Origin: Strongylocentrotus purpuratus | Lineage: Eukaryota; Echinodermata; Echinoidea; Camarodonta; Strongylocentrotidae | Length of the DNA: 64,000 nucleotides | Reading direction: 5' to 3' | NCBI RefSeq assembly: GCF_000002235.5 | Contig: NW_022145597.1 | Location: 25,014,923 to 25,078,922, forward strand | Notes under the pieces: model-generated | What the model saw: the letters and a program-made list of their open reading frames with translations, nothing else | What the model was told of the DNA's origin: nothing | Databases searched by the model: none | Shown: piece by piece, positions 12,385-24,300 of the stretch | Layout: every line of letters begins with the position of its first letter | Numbering within the stretch: the first letter of the stretch is position 1 | Translations under genes and position numbers: made by a program

Positions 12385-13025
12385 AAATTAATATGCATTA
12401 TTATTGCAGCAGCGTAAACAAGCGATGTCTTATCTTGTCAATTTTCCGATTGGAACACAAAACGAGTCAGGGCCCGATTAAATCAGACATGAAAAATATC
12501 AGAAGCAGAAACAAACAAAAAGATCAGCGGAATATCAATAAATTTCTCATGTGTTCGCAAGACTACTCGGGAACAATAAAAAGCAATATTATTGCAGCAG
12601 CGTATACAAACGATTTCTTCTATTGTCAATTTTTCCAATTGGAACAAAAGATGCAAACACGAGTTATCGTCAAATGGAATCAGACATGGAAAATATAAGA
12701 AGTAGAAACTAACAAAAGACCAGCGGGATATCAATAATTTGTTTCCGATCGAAAATAATTAAAATGTATTATTATTGCATGTGCGCAAACGATGTCTTCT
12801 TTCGTCTAATAAAAAGACACAAAATTAGTCAGCGTCAAATGGATTCAGACATCAGAAATATAAGAAGCAGAAAGAAAACAGAATATCGGCGGAATATCAA
12901 TATATTTTTTCGATCGAAAATTATTAAAATGCATTATTACTGCAGCAGTGTAATCAAACAATACCTTCTAATGTCAATGAGAAGCATAAACAAACAAAAA
13001 ACCGGCGGAATATCAATACATTTAA
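12385..13025. repeat. Four ~175-bp tandem repeats upstream of gene A start
   Basis: Units start near 12391, 12583, 12762 and 12929, each with ATTATTGCAGCAGCGTA, a TTCCGAT..GGAAC segment, a CAGACAT..AGAAGCAGAAA segment and GGAATATCAATA. The array begins about 95 bp upstream of the gene A ATG and is also present upstream of gene B. Confidence 0.75.
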
Positions 13026-13064
13026 AAACATAAATGGCGTGTCTCCTTCAAAAGCTTGAATGAT

Positions 13065-14130
13065 GTGCAAATTGTTCTTTTAATTTCTCCTCAGAAGTAG
13101 ACCACTTTCACGCTGAACAGCTATGCTGCGAGACGCTGAATATCTGGCTGTCACTCCTAGTTCGGAGAAGTTATGAAAAACATATATGATCCGTGAGATG
13201 AAACTGCCAAGCAATTTTAAACCAAACCGGAAGTAAAAAAAGATAGCTCCGAAGTATGTGATATCAGACTCGATACTGAAGCTCATGAGTTGTAAAACGA
13301 GTGTAAGGTGCTTTCCTACCAGTTTGCTTTGTCCACGTGACCTCCAGTGATTCGCCAATCGAAACGGTTTGAAACTCAAAACCTTGTTCACATACGCTCC
13401 GTGAACTAACGCGGCAAAATGAGTATATTGCTCTTTACACTTCATTATCTCTTAACAATCAGTGAGCACGCGTACGACTTTGTGCGGGCATCTACCTTCT
13501 TATTTTACCAACTTGCCCTTCACTTGCAAAAACAAATACACACACACACACGCGCGCGCACAACAAAAAAGAAGCAGAAGCCTCGCCGCGTTTTATCACC
13601 TTATCACCTGATATGTGAACGACCCTTGAGCGTTTATCATAACACTTTAATTGACAACGACTGACCACGCCTCCTCTTGAATTCAGTTCAATTATCACTC
13701 CGCCCCCTAACCCGTCATTTTAGCTAAAATAACCTTGTATGAGAGGTTGTTTCATTCCATTTTGATTTTCTCTACCCTAGCATCAACATTGTGTATTTTC
13801 AATCTATTTTTAATTGTAATCTACTCTCCCCTTCTATGTTATTGTTACTCCCCAATCCCGCTCTATTACTCATCCGACCCATCTTTCCTCGTCAACATTA
13901 CACTCTCAAAGAATTATGTCAGATATCACAGCCCCCTCATTAAATATGTTTAATTGATAGTACAGCCATTCAATCAAACATAACAAAATATGAAATGGAA
14001 ACAAACAAGGTCTCGGCTGATGCTTTTCATAATTACAGTTAGATGTTAAAGAATAAAGAGAGCATTCTATTAATATCTTTTCCCTATAAAGTATGTATGG
14101 TGTGACATAACTTCATAGCAACCAGTAGAA
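13065..14130. other. Upstream duplicated block, copy A
   Basis: Matches about 59530-61090. Contains GTCCACGTGACC near 13330, also present near 59808, and a CA/CG dinucleotide run at 13541-13562. A minus-strand frame is open in both copies (13080-13445 and 59587-59832), but its substitutions do not look clearly protein-like, so I do not call a gene. Candidate promoter or 5' UTR. Confidence 0.45.
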
Positions 14131-14172
14131 CAAGAGGGCACGCATCAGCGTCAAGAGGGCACGCATCAGCGT
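14131..14172. repeat. Perfect 21-bp direct repeat
   Basis: Two adjacent copies of CAAGAGGGCACGCATCAGCG(T). Confidence 0.8.
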
Positions 14173-14315
14173 ATCTCAATGAGAGCTAAATATTGCTTGT
14201 TATTTCACCACTCTTCTTTCTTTTTTTCCCTTTCATTGCCAACAATTGCATTTACAGTAAAGTATCTTTTTATAATTCCACAATCATGAAACGAACAAAT
14301 TGGCTTTCCTCCCTA

Positions 14316-14341
14316 TATATATATATATATATATATATATC
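14316..14341. repeat. (AT)n microsatellite
   Basis: About 26 bp of alternating AT; absent from the matching place in copy B (near 62000). Confidence 0.85.
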
Positions 14342-14727
14342 ATTCCTGTTTGTATTCTTTCTATCCAATCAGTGTTAAGGGTTGCAATCATGTCAAGCCT
14401 ACTTAACGCGTTCTCTCTACTGTACAGCACAACGGTAACGAGAAGTGAGTTTTGGTACACAGATTGTAAAAATTAGAGATAATTTGTGAGCTTTCCCAAT
14501 CTTTCCATATCCATCTATATCACAGGTAAAAGTACCTGTGAACTACTGTAGTTCACAGGAGAATGTAACACGCTGATCTATAGTCAAGCTATAAAACTTA
14601 CCGCGTCGAATGCAGCAAGATTTAGTCAGATTTTTAATTTTGTAATGGTTGATTAACTTTTACTCAGTATTGTCGAAAATCTGCACTAATTTTTGTATCA
14701 TTATTTTTACAATAATATTTCATGACC

Positions 14728-14877
14728 AGGGGGGCGTTTCACAAAACTTGGCATCAATGACAAATGACAATTTGTGTTATAAGCTACTGAAATCCTTGCA
14801 TCTGATTGGTTATCATCAGATTTGTCACTGACTTTTGTCATTTGTCATTGAAAAAGGGCTTTATGAAACGCCCCCCT
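14728..14877. mobile_element. 150-bp palindromic MITE with empty site in copy B
   Basis: Ends AGGGGGGCGTTTCACAAA and TTATGAAACGCCCCCCT; inner arms ATGACAAATGACA and TGTCATTTGTCAT. Copy B has the uninterrupted sequence CATGACCAGAACTCAGC at 62441-62457, so the element arrived after the duplication. Confidence 0.8.
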
Positions 14878-14999
14878 GAACTTAGCATTATCTTTAGACA
14901 CCAGTTTTGTTTGCAGTGTGTATGTCAAATTATTAATATTAATATTACATTAACGGGAATTAATATATAATAAATCAAATTAAATTGAGTAGAGGTGTC

Positions 15000-15361
15000 A
15001 TAGTCGAGATTTTAATCCCTTGACTGGAAATCCTAAGTTATTGGGTTCTAGACACGGGTTCTAGTCCTTGAACTAGGGCATTGTTCTAAATGGTGCTAAA
15101 TGGGTACCCGATATAGGATGCGAAGGTCAAGTGTGGTTGGAATTAGCGTATGCGCACCTTTACAAAGGCGACTTTCTGGAATGCTCCCCAGGGAGGGGGA
15201 AAGTGCGCCGGTATGTGCGAAATAGTAATTGAATCCAATGAAAGGGGTATATAGTATCAATAATGTAACCGTTTTGGTCGGTGGCAGCCAGGATAAAGCC
15301 AGGGTAATAATTAGTGCTTCTCGGAACAGAATTTCTAGATAGACGGCGCTATAGAAATGCC

Positions 15362-15421
<60 letters not shown>

Positions 15422-15430
15422 CATTATTAA
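15000..15430 (+). repeat. SINE-like repeat ending in (TTA)n
   Basis: Degenerate tRNA-like head (GGTTCTAGTCC), body with GGTACCCGATATAGGATGCG, and 3' end GGCGCTATAGAAATGCC followed by about 60 bp of ATT/TTA repeat. This 3' end plus trinucleotide tail is the usual structure of a SINE terminus. Its start coincides with the end of the A/B duplicated segment. Confidence 0.55.
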
Positions 15431-16848
15431 CAATAACATTGTTTTTTATAGCGCTATTCTTTGATTTCATTTGCATTTGAAAATTTTGTACATGTATTTC
15501 GTTCAGGTAAGTCTCTTTTTAACTTCCCCTTTGATGGGGTGGCGATTGGGTTTTAGGTTAGGGCTACGCATATTAATACATTTAGTAGAGGAAATTTTGT
15601 TAATGTTGATATGAATATATACTGTAAGGTTTCAAACGAGTTTATCATTGCACTCCAAAAAAGCAAAGCACATTTACATCAACTGCCATTCGGAAGCACG
15701 TTTTCAATGTCATTCAAATCTTTTTATCATTCTTCAATCATATGGATAGAGAGGGGGAGACAGAGGGCTAAATGAGCACAGAGAGATAAGATGGTGTTTA
15801 AGCATTTAGGTGTATTTAATTTCGTGCGGCGTTTGTGGTAGGGAGTGTATGAGCGTGTGTTTAAGAGAAAGAAAGAAGTCGAGGTTGAAATGTTGTCATT
15901 TCTGGAAAATCATAAGCTTTACATAATTACAAAGCGGTGGCAATAATCTCACTTTTAATGGAAATAATTGACCGCATAGGGATAATACAAAATCTCTTTC
16001 AAAACGTAGTGTCCCCAGACATGGCCTTATATTTCCCTCTTGGCAGATATTTGTGATAACAAGAACGTGCGTCATATAAAAATCAATAGAATGTTACATT
16101 AACTTTTAAACAAATAATGTCCACATCAACTTTGGAAGCTGTATCTCCTTTAATCGTCTTTAGAATTAAAAGAAATACATCTAATTACAGTGCTTCTACA
16201 ATACGAAAGGCGCAGAGTGACCCGCTCGAGTCCAGCTACGCCTCCCCGTGCCCTCACTTTGCTTGTTATATAAACATGTACCCTAGACGGAAGTTTCATT
16301 CCACCTGCTGTCCGTCTATTGAACGCTCTCCTGTCTATATTGTGGAAACTTTTTCAGGTAAAGGACTTCAAACTTTTAAATATAAAATACATGTATATAT
16401 TGATACCTTCTTAATGTGATGGGGCTTTTTTTGTTGTTGCTTTTATTTACGTTGTTATTGGTTTGTTCCCTTAATTGTATTGCCTGTTTTGTAATTATTT
16501 AGTCATTCCCATGCAGTGAACCACTTAATTGGCTCGCCAGAGCTTTGAGTGAGAGTCTGCTGTTCCAGCACATTCTGTAAGATGTTTGGTTATGCTATCG
16601 AACACGTTTTGCAACTTATATTTGATTATTATTCATATAACAATCACAATGGCGTTTAGTAAAATATAAATGTACAGGAAATAGAAGACACAAAACTACG
16701 AATACGCAAATTCTGTTTTCAAGAGGTTCAGATTTTATTTACTTTCCCAATTTATATTATGATTTTCAGGGTTGCAACACAAATTAAAAACACAAATTCT
16801 TGACTTTCCGTGACTTTCGATGACCCATTTGTTGGCTGTTCTATATTC

Positions 16849-17141
16849 AGGGGTGTGTTTTACAAAGACTAAGATCGAATTTAAGTTGGACTTAATTAGT
16901 AGGCCGTTCATGCCACTATTTTCTCTCATCATTTACTGGCATCGATTTCCCCAAGGACGTACCAATCGTGGTCACAAATCTACAGAGTTTACATTTTTTG
17001 ATAGTTCATTATTGAAGAAAAAATATAATCTAAAGATCATAATTGAGAGAACAATTAAGAGTAACCAGTGGAATGAATGGCTTGCAATAGTTAGGAATCC
17101 CCTAAAGTTGATCTTAGTCTTTGTGAACCCCCCCCCCCCTC
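16849..17141. mobile_element. MITE-like element, intergenic
   Basis: Starts AGGGGTGTGTTTTACAAAGA and ends TTAGTCTTTGTGAACCCCCC; the ends are inverted repeats. It sits within a larger degenerate repeat marked by GACTTTCCGTGACTTTC (16802-16819) and GTGACTTTCC (17265). Confidence 0.5.
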
Positions 17142-18380
17142 CCCAGATAAGTAGCATTTGCATATGGTTTGCGGCAAAAAAACGGCCTACGTATACAATG
17201 CCTATCGTCAGTTTAAACTAAAAGGCTGTCATAGTCACACGTGGTCCACAAACACGAACAATTTTTGTGACTTTCCAATACGTTGGGAGATTTTTCTTCT
17301 TCAGTTTTCATAACTTTCCAGAATAATATATTTTTTCCACGACTGTGGGAAGCCTGAGTTTACAACATCTCTGTTTTATTGTATTTCCCCCTGAAAGTGA
17401 TGTTCAACACCTATTAAGGAGCCGAAAAAACAATCTCGAATCATTGACAAGACCCTTAATATGTACTTTATTGCTCGTTATGAGTTCTGAATAAACGTGA
17501 TGGCCCAATAAAAGCGGACTAGGACATCTAATAATTTTGGGTCAAAATCACTGATACCTGCGAAATGAAAAATGATTATCATACAAAAATTCACAGGAGG
17601 GTTTTTGTTATAGAGAGCATTTTATGACGTAAGGTAAAAGTTCAAATAAGTTTAGTTTCAATGAAACAGTCTCTTAAACAATTTGTATAATTTAAAGTCT
17701 GTATTTAACAAGTCATTGAAATGCTAGGTTATATTCAAGCTGACGTATTGACCAAAGTTCATGCTTAAAGGTATGGTTGAGTTCTGTTGCAGAGGGCACT
17801 ACACAAAATAATTTTTTTGTGAGATAATGAAAAACTGAGTGTCAAATTTGAAAGATCATACAATTTAAATGACAAAGTCATCTTTGTTGGATCAAAATCG
17901 GTTCAGAGACGGCTGGAATATCCATAAATATAACGCTTTCTAATATTTGTGTATACCACCACAAATAATCGATATTTGAAAAAACGTTGTATTTCAGCCG
18001 ATGCCGATGTTGGCTTTTTCGTGTTGGTTATATTACGCACAACCATTCGGCCAATGTATTGTTATTATTAATTAAAAAATAAATAAATTATTTAAAGGTC
18101 ACCGTATTTTTTGGTAAAGTGGGGCTGAATTGGTATGACCGTATTGGCTAAATTTCACACATGTTGGGGTCTAAAATTACCTTCATAGCAATTTTAGGTT
18201 CTAAAAGGGCACTAGAAATGTCATAGATATAAATAAGAGCAATAACCATGCACTTTGAAAGCATTTGCGGTCTGAAAACAGAACTCGACGATCCCTTTAA
18301 TGATTATACACACTGCAAAAAAAACTAGTGTATAAAAATAGAGTTCTGGCATGTAGGAGTTGTGGGGAATAAATCGTCGC

Positions 18381-18464
18381 TGTTTTCACGAAGTGACGGT
18401 AGTGAAAAAAATTGCATTCACTTTGCGTGACGATTTTCCTCACTACCGTCACTTCGTGAAAACA
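18381..18464. repeat. 25-bp perfect inverted repeat, hairpin-forming
   Basis: TGTTTTCACGAAGTGACGGT(AGTGA) at 18381-18405 is exactly complementary to 18440-18464, separated by 34 bp. Intergenic between genes B and A. Confidence 0.85.
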
Positions 18465-20230
18465 AGGACAAAATGTTTTATTATAACCCTGCAAGCCAGG
18501 CTGCATAATGAGGAATAAGCATTCTTGCTCATACTTAAACAATTTCCATCTTTCCATGCGACATGTATCTCATAATTACAAAAGCAAGTAGTACAAGAAA
18601 GAGTTAAAACAAATTACCCATGAATTATTACGTAAAGAACTGCTGTTCTATCATTGTATAGTGAAATAAGCATAATTATGAATTTTCCAAGCATCTTTCC
18701 GTTCTTTTTATTTTTCTTATTGATATTTATAAACGGGTCACTTATGTTAAATTAATGGCAAACGCAACACGGCAAAGCTATTACTATATATATATATTTT
18801 TTTTATAGAAAGCTCTTTATGTCTGCATAGTTTATAATACAATATTGCACAAAAAACTGAAAGGATGGCCATTCTGCCATCGAATTCAAATATAATAATG
18901 TACAGTAAATAGACATCTGATATGAGAGAAATGTAAATAAACCAATTAAAATTATGCACAATATTCCATCATAATGCATTTAATAATAAAACTGCTCTAT
19001 ACTGTTTTTGAAAATAGAATATGGCATAAACTATACAATAGTTTTTTGAAAAATATATATAGTAGTACATAGTTCATTATCAGATGATTATTCAAAATAA
19101 TTACATTATATTTTTTGTATTACATATTGTCCTTTTCATAAAATTAGACTTATTTTGAACACGTAAGGCAAATCGTGACACTGTATTTTTTTTGGCTGTA
19201 ATGACATTTTACCCAAACACTAGTACTGCGGCTAAAGTCATATAGATCTATTATTTCTAAAATATTGTAAATATTTATAGATTTGCAATGCTGTACATTT
19301 ATTTTATTTTCTGCTATGGAATATCAAAACAAAGTCTTAAAACTGATGGTACGTTATTCCACGAGCAATGTTGTATATACAGACAAAATTCAGTCATGTG
19401 TAAGAAAAAAGGGCGGAAATATGTGATGTTAAAGGCAGGGTATTTTACTGTCACTTCTTCAGATTTATGTACATCGCCATCTGCTGCTCACAGTGTCCCG
19501 ATGTGTCGACAGCCATGTCCCATAGTGCATCACAAATTGATGATGCTTCAGTGTAGGGACCGGAAATCGCTTTATGTATGCCTTCACCGAAAGATTGCGC
19601 GATTGAAAATCTATTACAGCAGTGGTAGCGGTGTCGGTAAAATACACTGCCCTAAAAGGCATTTGGTAACAACATGAGCGACATCGAATGTCTTTAAAGT
19701 ATATTAAATTGTGCCCAGACATATAACAAAAAGAAGGTTATAATATAGAAATCGTCAACACTAAAGCGTTGTCAAGTAGTGATCTTTAAGGAAAGGTCTC
19801 ACAATGTATCATGCGTAATTAACTTACGGGCGAGCAGACTCCCCCGACCTATTACCTTATTCCATCTTACTTTTCAGTATTAGTTGAGGAAACTTAATAA
19901 TATTTCTTGTCATAGACCAACTGCATTGTAGAACCAGAAAATAAATGTTTTTCATCAAAGTCAATATCTTGACAACGCAATGCTTGGTATTTAAGTAATC
20001 TGTGACTTTAGGAATAGTATAATTTGTATAATCTCTACATGTATTTATGCGATATGTACCGTTTCTTATGACATATCTATCATATCTATACATATCTATG
20101 TACAAAGGCAAGTCCATTCAAGCAGTATAATTATGTAACAATGATTGCAGATTTTGCGTGTTTTTTCAAGGTGAATCTATAAGGCAAGTAAACATTGATT
20201 TCATTCCAGTAATTTCCTCTTGCTTTCAGT

Positions 20231-20316
20231 AAATCATTAATTGCCGACACAAGATTTGGGAACCGGGAACCATGCGATTCACAGTTCGGTGGTGTATCCG
20301 CTAGACAACGACACCT
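20231..20316 (-). repeat. SINE fragment
   Basis: Degenerate member of the same family (GGGAACCGGGAACCATGCG, CGCTAGACAACGACACC). Lies between genes B and A. Confidence 0.4.
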
Positions 20317-20346
20317 TAACAATGACATGAGTTTAATTCGATACTG

Positions 20347-21136
20347 CACTCTAAGAAAAAAGGGTGCAAAATAAGAGGTTGCACCCTTTACATAAAAATG
20401 AACCCTCTTGAAGGAAAAGGGGTTCAAAAAGGGTGCAATATAAGATTTTGCACCCTTCCCACAAAAATGAATCCTATCGACCAAAAAAGGGTGCAAAATA
20501 AAAATTTGCAAATTGCATGCATATTCATGATTACTTTCCACGTGTTCACATAAAAATACATTTATCATGATTTGTTAAGCAAATTATGACAATGCACATA
20601 AATTTTGTGATTTGTATTTTCCTTTGGCAATCATTAACCAATAGATTATTTTGTCTAATCATGTTACAATTAAATTCACGTTTTAGCAATAGATATTAAT
20701 TACATTGATTATATTGATTATATGATTACTAACCAAGAAACATCATGCATGTTTAATATGTATTTGTGTACGAGCAAATTTTACCAGTATTCCTCGATGA
20801 TGGGTGCAGGATTGCACCTTTTAAAGCGTGTAGGATTGAATCCCTAAAGGTGCTGCTATTGCATCGGTTTGCACCCATAATGGAGCAGGATTGAACCACT
20901 AAGGGTAACATGTCTCCTAAAAAGTGCAATCTTGCACCCTCTTAAAGGGTGCAGGATTGAACCCATAACTGAGGTGCTGCTAGTGTTGCATCGGTTTGCA
21001 CCACTAAAGGTGCAGGAATAAACCATAAAGGGTACTATTTCCCCTAAAAGGTGGATTTAACCCCTAAAGGTGCTGCTATTGTTGCATCGGTTGGCACCCC
21101 TAAAGGTGCATACTTGCACCATTTTTTCTTAGTGTG
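20347..21136. mobile_element. ~790-bp TIR element built of GGTGCAA repeats, just 3' of gene B
   Basis: Ends CACTCTAAGAAAAAAGGGTG and CACCATTTTTTCTTAGTGTG form terminal inverted repeats. The inside carries many copies of AAGGGTGCA/TTGCACCCTT. Lies about 100 bp past the gene B stop codon and may supply its 3' UTR end. Confidence 0.65.
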
Positions 21137-21232
21137 TGGTGTTCTTATATGATGTTACAATGTAAAGATACCGATGTGGTGTTAGATTTAACACCATGAT
21201 TTTTGCAAAGCGTGCTAATGCTTATCTGGTGT

Positions 21233-21334
21233 TCAAAACGATGAAGTAGCTGTAGATCTTGGAGCTCCAGATTTCGACATCCATGAGCTGTCTTGAACTC
21301 GTCGATGAAATCGATTTTTCAAAGTCGCTTTTAT
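21233..21334 (-). CDS. Gene B exon 21: cytoplasmic tail and stop
   Basis: 102 nt including TGA. IKATLKNRFHRRVQDSSWMS then KSGAPRSTATSSF. Short basic helix-8-like start and a Ser/Thr-rich end. The terminal S-S-F would fit a class I PDZ ligand pattern. Acceptor TTTTCAG. A TIR element begins about 100 nt past the stop, so the 3' UTR probably runs into repeat DNA. Confidence 0.85.
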   Translation of the reverse strand: MKATLKNRFHRRVQDSSWMSKSGAPRSTATSSF

Positions 21335-24300
21335 CTGAAAACACATGAAGAATAAAAAGAATTTTTGGTTTAAAATCAAGTCAATTCAGCTCTACCTTCA
21401 ATCAAGTTGATCAAAATTCCTTATGAAAAAGTGTTTAGCTAATGTTTAAAACCAATCGCTACAATTAAGATATAGCTTATGATATCGGTATGTTAAATAC
21501 ATATCAAAATAGTGGAAAAGGCAAGTTTCATTAATCCCTCCTTTATTCCATTTTCAAGAATAATAATGATTATTGGAGCAATTTATGTAGCGCAGCTACT
21601 ATATAAACATTCTTTACTGCGCTGTGATTGAAACAAAACTCCCAACAGTGCTACTTTAAGGCCCGGTCACACAGGGAGGACGCATGGGGAACGCACGGCC
21701 AGCGCATGGGAAATTTGCAATTTTGGCCAGTGCGTTGTCGTGCGCCCAACTTTTGACACCAAATGCATAGCGTGTTGCTAGCGCGCTGAGCGCATACAGG
21801 GCGCATACAGTACGCATACAGACCGTACCCAGAGCGCACATGATAACAACTTCCACGAATGCACAGCGTGTTGCTAGCGCGCTGGACGAATGGTCCACGC
21901 ATGCACCGCGTTCTACGACGCACGGCCAGCGAATTGGAAATCGGAAAAGGCCGTGTCGCTATGATTTTGGAAAAGCTAGCGAGCTGACACAAAATGCACA
22001 GCGTGTAGCTGGCGCGCTGTGCGTATACAGGGCGTGTGCCCCGCGTATGTCTGGCGCTGGTCTAGCGCGCTCAACGCACGTCTGGCGTGCCTTTGGCGTG
22101 TACATTCATGCGTCGAGCTCCGCTCACAATTTTGAGCATGCTCAAAAAATTCCGACGCACACAGCGAATGACGACGAATGCATAGCGCTGGTCCAGCGTT
22201 GGTCCAGCGCGCTCGACGAACGAGTAACGAGTGATGACGCACGCCTAGCGAACGACAACGCACTGGCCCAAATTGGAAATTTTCCATGCGCCGGCCGTGC
22301 GTCCCGCATGCGTCCCCTCTGTGTGACCGGGCCTTTACCGACAAACGATTAAAATAAATACTGTTCAAAAGCTCCTCGACACAAGGGCGTCTTTAACAAA
22401 ACTTTGACCACAGCAACAGATGAGGCTTTTCTTATGTCTAGTGGTAGATTATCTCGGAGCTTGAGAGCAGCGCAACTGAAAGCGCAAATGAGGTACTTTG
22501 TTTTAATGTGAGGTAGCTTCATTAAAGCAGCTTGTCTTGTGTACTTCGCAAGTTACGTGCATATGCATGTGATTTAAAAGATACAAATGAAGACAAATAT
22601 TTTGTGGCTTGACCATTTAAATGCTTTGTAAACAAGCAAACTTATTTCGAATGCCATTATATGCTTTACTGGTAACCAATTTAACTTCATTAAGAGCTTG
22701 ATAGATTCAGACCGACACCAAAAATATGTGTATACTACTTATAATCAGATAACGATAATCGTGATAAAAAATTAAAAAACTTACGACTGGCACTTGGAGG
22801 CAGTGAAAAATGAGAATGCAGACCCCCTAAAAAAATGAAGGAAAGAAGAGGAAGAAATAAGACAAGAATATGAAAAGAATGTTTTCAGTAAGCAATCAAT
22901 TCATCATTCTAGACACCGTGACGATGCTTCTTGTCATGATGTATATGCACCGCGATTATTAAACAATGATATTCACATAAGGTCCTCCTCCCTTGCCGAG
23001 TAAGAAGATTGGTATCTGATATAGTTAAGGTCTCATGAAATGTATCATATTTATTATACTGGACCCTTGCGCAATCGACTGTACTGATTTCACATTTTCT
23101 CACAACATTTGATTGAGAATCATGGCTTTTAATTTAATTAATATATCGGAAGAATCGACCACCTCATAGAGGATTGCATTACATTCCCGCTCTCTAATAA
23201 TAGATTATTGGTTATTATAGTACTGTAGAAATACAGATTTCAGTAGAACGGTATGTTCAATGTTCACGACTGCCGGCTCTTATTAAAACCGACAATGCTT
23301 TTAGCCATTAAGCTTTGACACAAATATTAAAGGATCTCGGGAGTGCTTTAAATTCGTGTGCCCTTTCTGCCCCCCTCCCCAGCCCCTTCCATAATATGCA
23401 CGGATAGGCCTAATGTTTGCACGATGCTACATTGTATCTTTGGTCACCTCATTGGGAGGTCATTGTTCCACCTCCAAGATGTTTGAACTTCTTTGCCCTC
23501 TATCTATCACGAATTCCGCGATAGCCACTTATGTAATAATGAATTCAGTTTCAGTGTTGACGTGCACAATGATCAAAACTGATTTGAAACAGTTAATATA
23601 TTGAATGGCAACAAACCTGAAGACCGAACGAGATGGTGAAGAGGTACTGAAAGAAGATGACGTCATCAGATGTGGTGATGCTGGTGACGGCCCCCGAGAA
23701 CCAAGTCAGACCAAGGATCGGAAGTAGAATCAGCAGTGCACGAGCCATCGCCCTAATTAAACACACAAACAGAGCAGTCAGTGGTGTACCGTTTCTTGGG
23801 TCGCTATCCCTAAAAGGGGGGATGGGGGGGGGGGGGGACGTAGTTACTGTTGCCTCATTTAAATACAAAATAGTAGTCAATGGGGGGGGGGGGGGTTCTT
23901 CAATCCGGCTATTGATCATTGAACCTATTAGACTATAAGATGTAACTACATCTATATTTTGCAAAATTATTCAGTGTTGCATATTGGTTTCTTTCTTTTC
24001 CTGACTAACACTGTGTTGGTAGGAAGGGTATTTTACCAATATCGCATCCACTGCTGTAATGTATTCCCAATTAGTTGGTATATCAATGTAGGAGATGGCT
24101 GTCGACAAATTGTGACGTTGTGAGTAACAGATCGGAGTATGCGTACATCTGAAGTTGTACGTGTCAGTAGAACACCATGCCTTTGATACAATGAACATGA
24201 GGATGACAAGTAGAAATGTGTTTGATGACTTACTTGATTTTGTCTAACTCGTCTTTCTTCGCGTTGGCCTTGAGTGCCATGAAGGACTTCATCACAAAGA

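Larger units (their letters stand above)
15430..20346. other. Intergenic stretch, no gene seen
   Basis: AT-rich, with short open frames on both strands. The longest (plus 16117-16419, plus 19288-19677) show no domain. Apart from the elements listed separately I see only low-complexity DNA. Confidence 0.5.

Noticed and set aside
12385..13025. CRISPR-like spacing of repeats
   Set aside because: Units are ~175 bp, degenerate and in a eukaryotic intron/upstream context; a minisatellite explains them.
13080..13445. Minus-strand open frame conserved upstream of both genes (also 59587-59832)
   Set aside because: No start, domain or splice context in common; the conservation is explained by the segmental duplication.
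16117..16419. 100-codon plus-strand frame resembling the tail of a retrotransposon protein
   Set aside because: Similarity is vague (FK..V..Y-like end only) and no RT motif is nearby.
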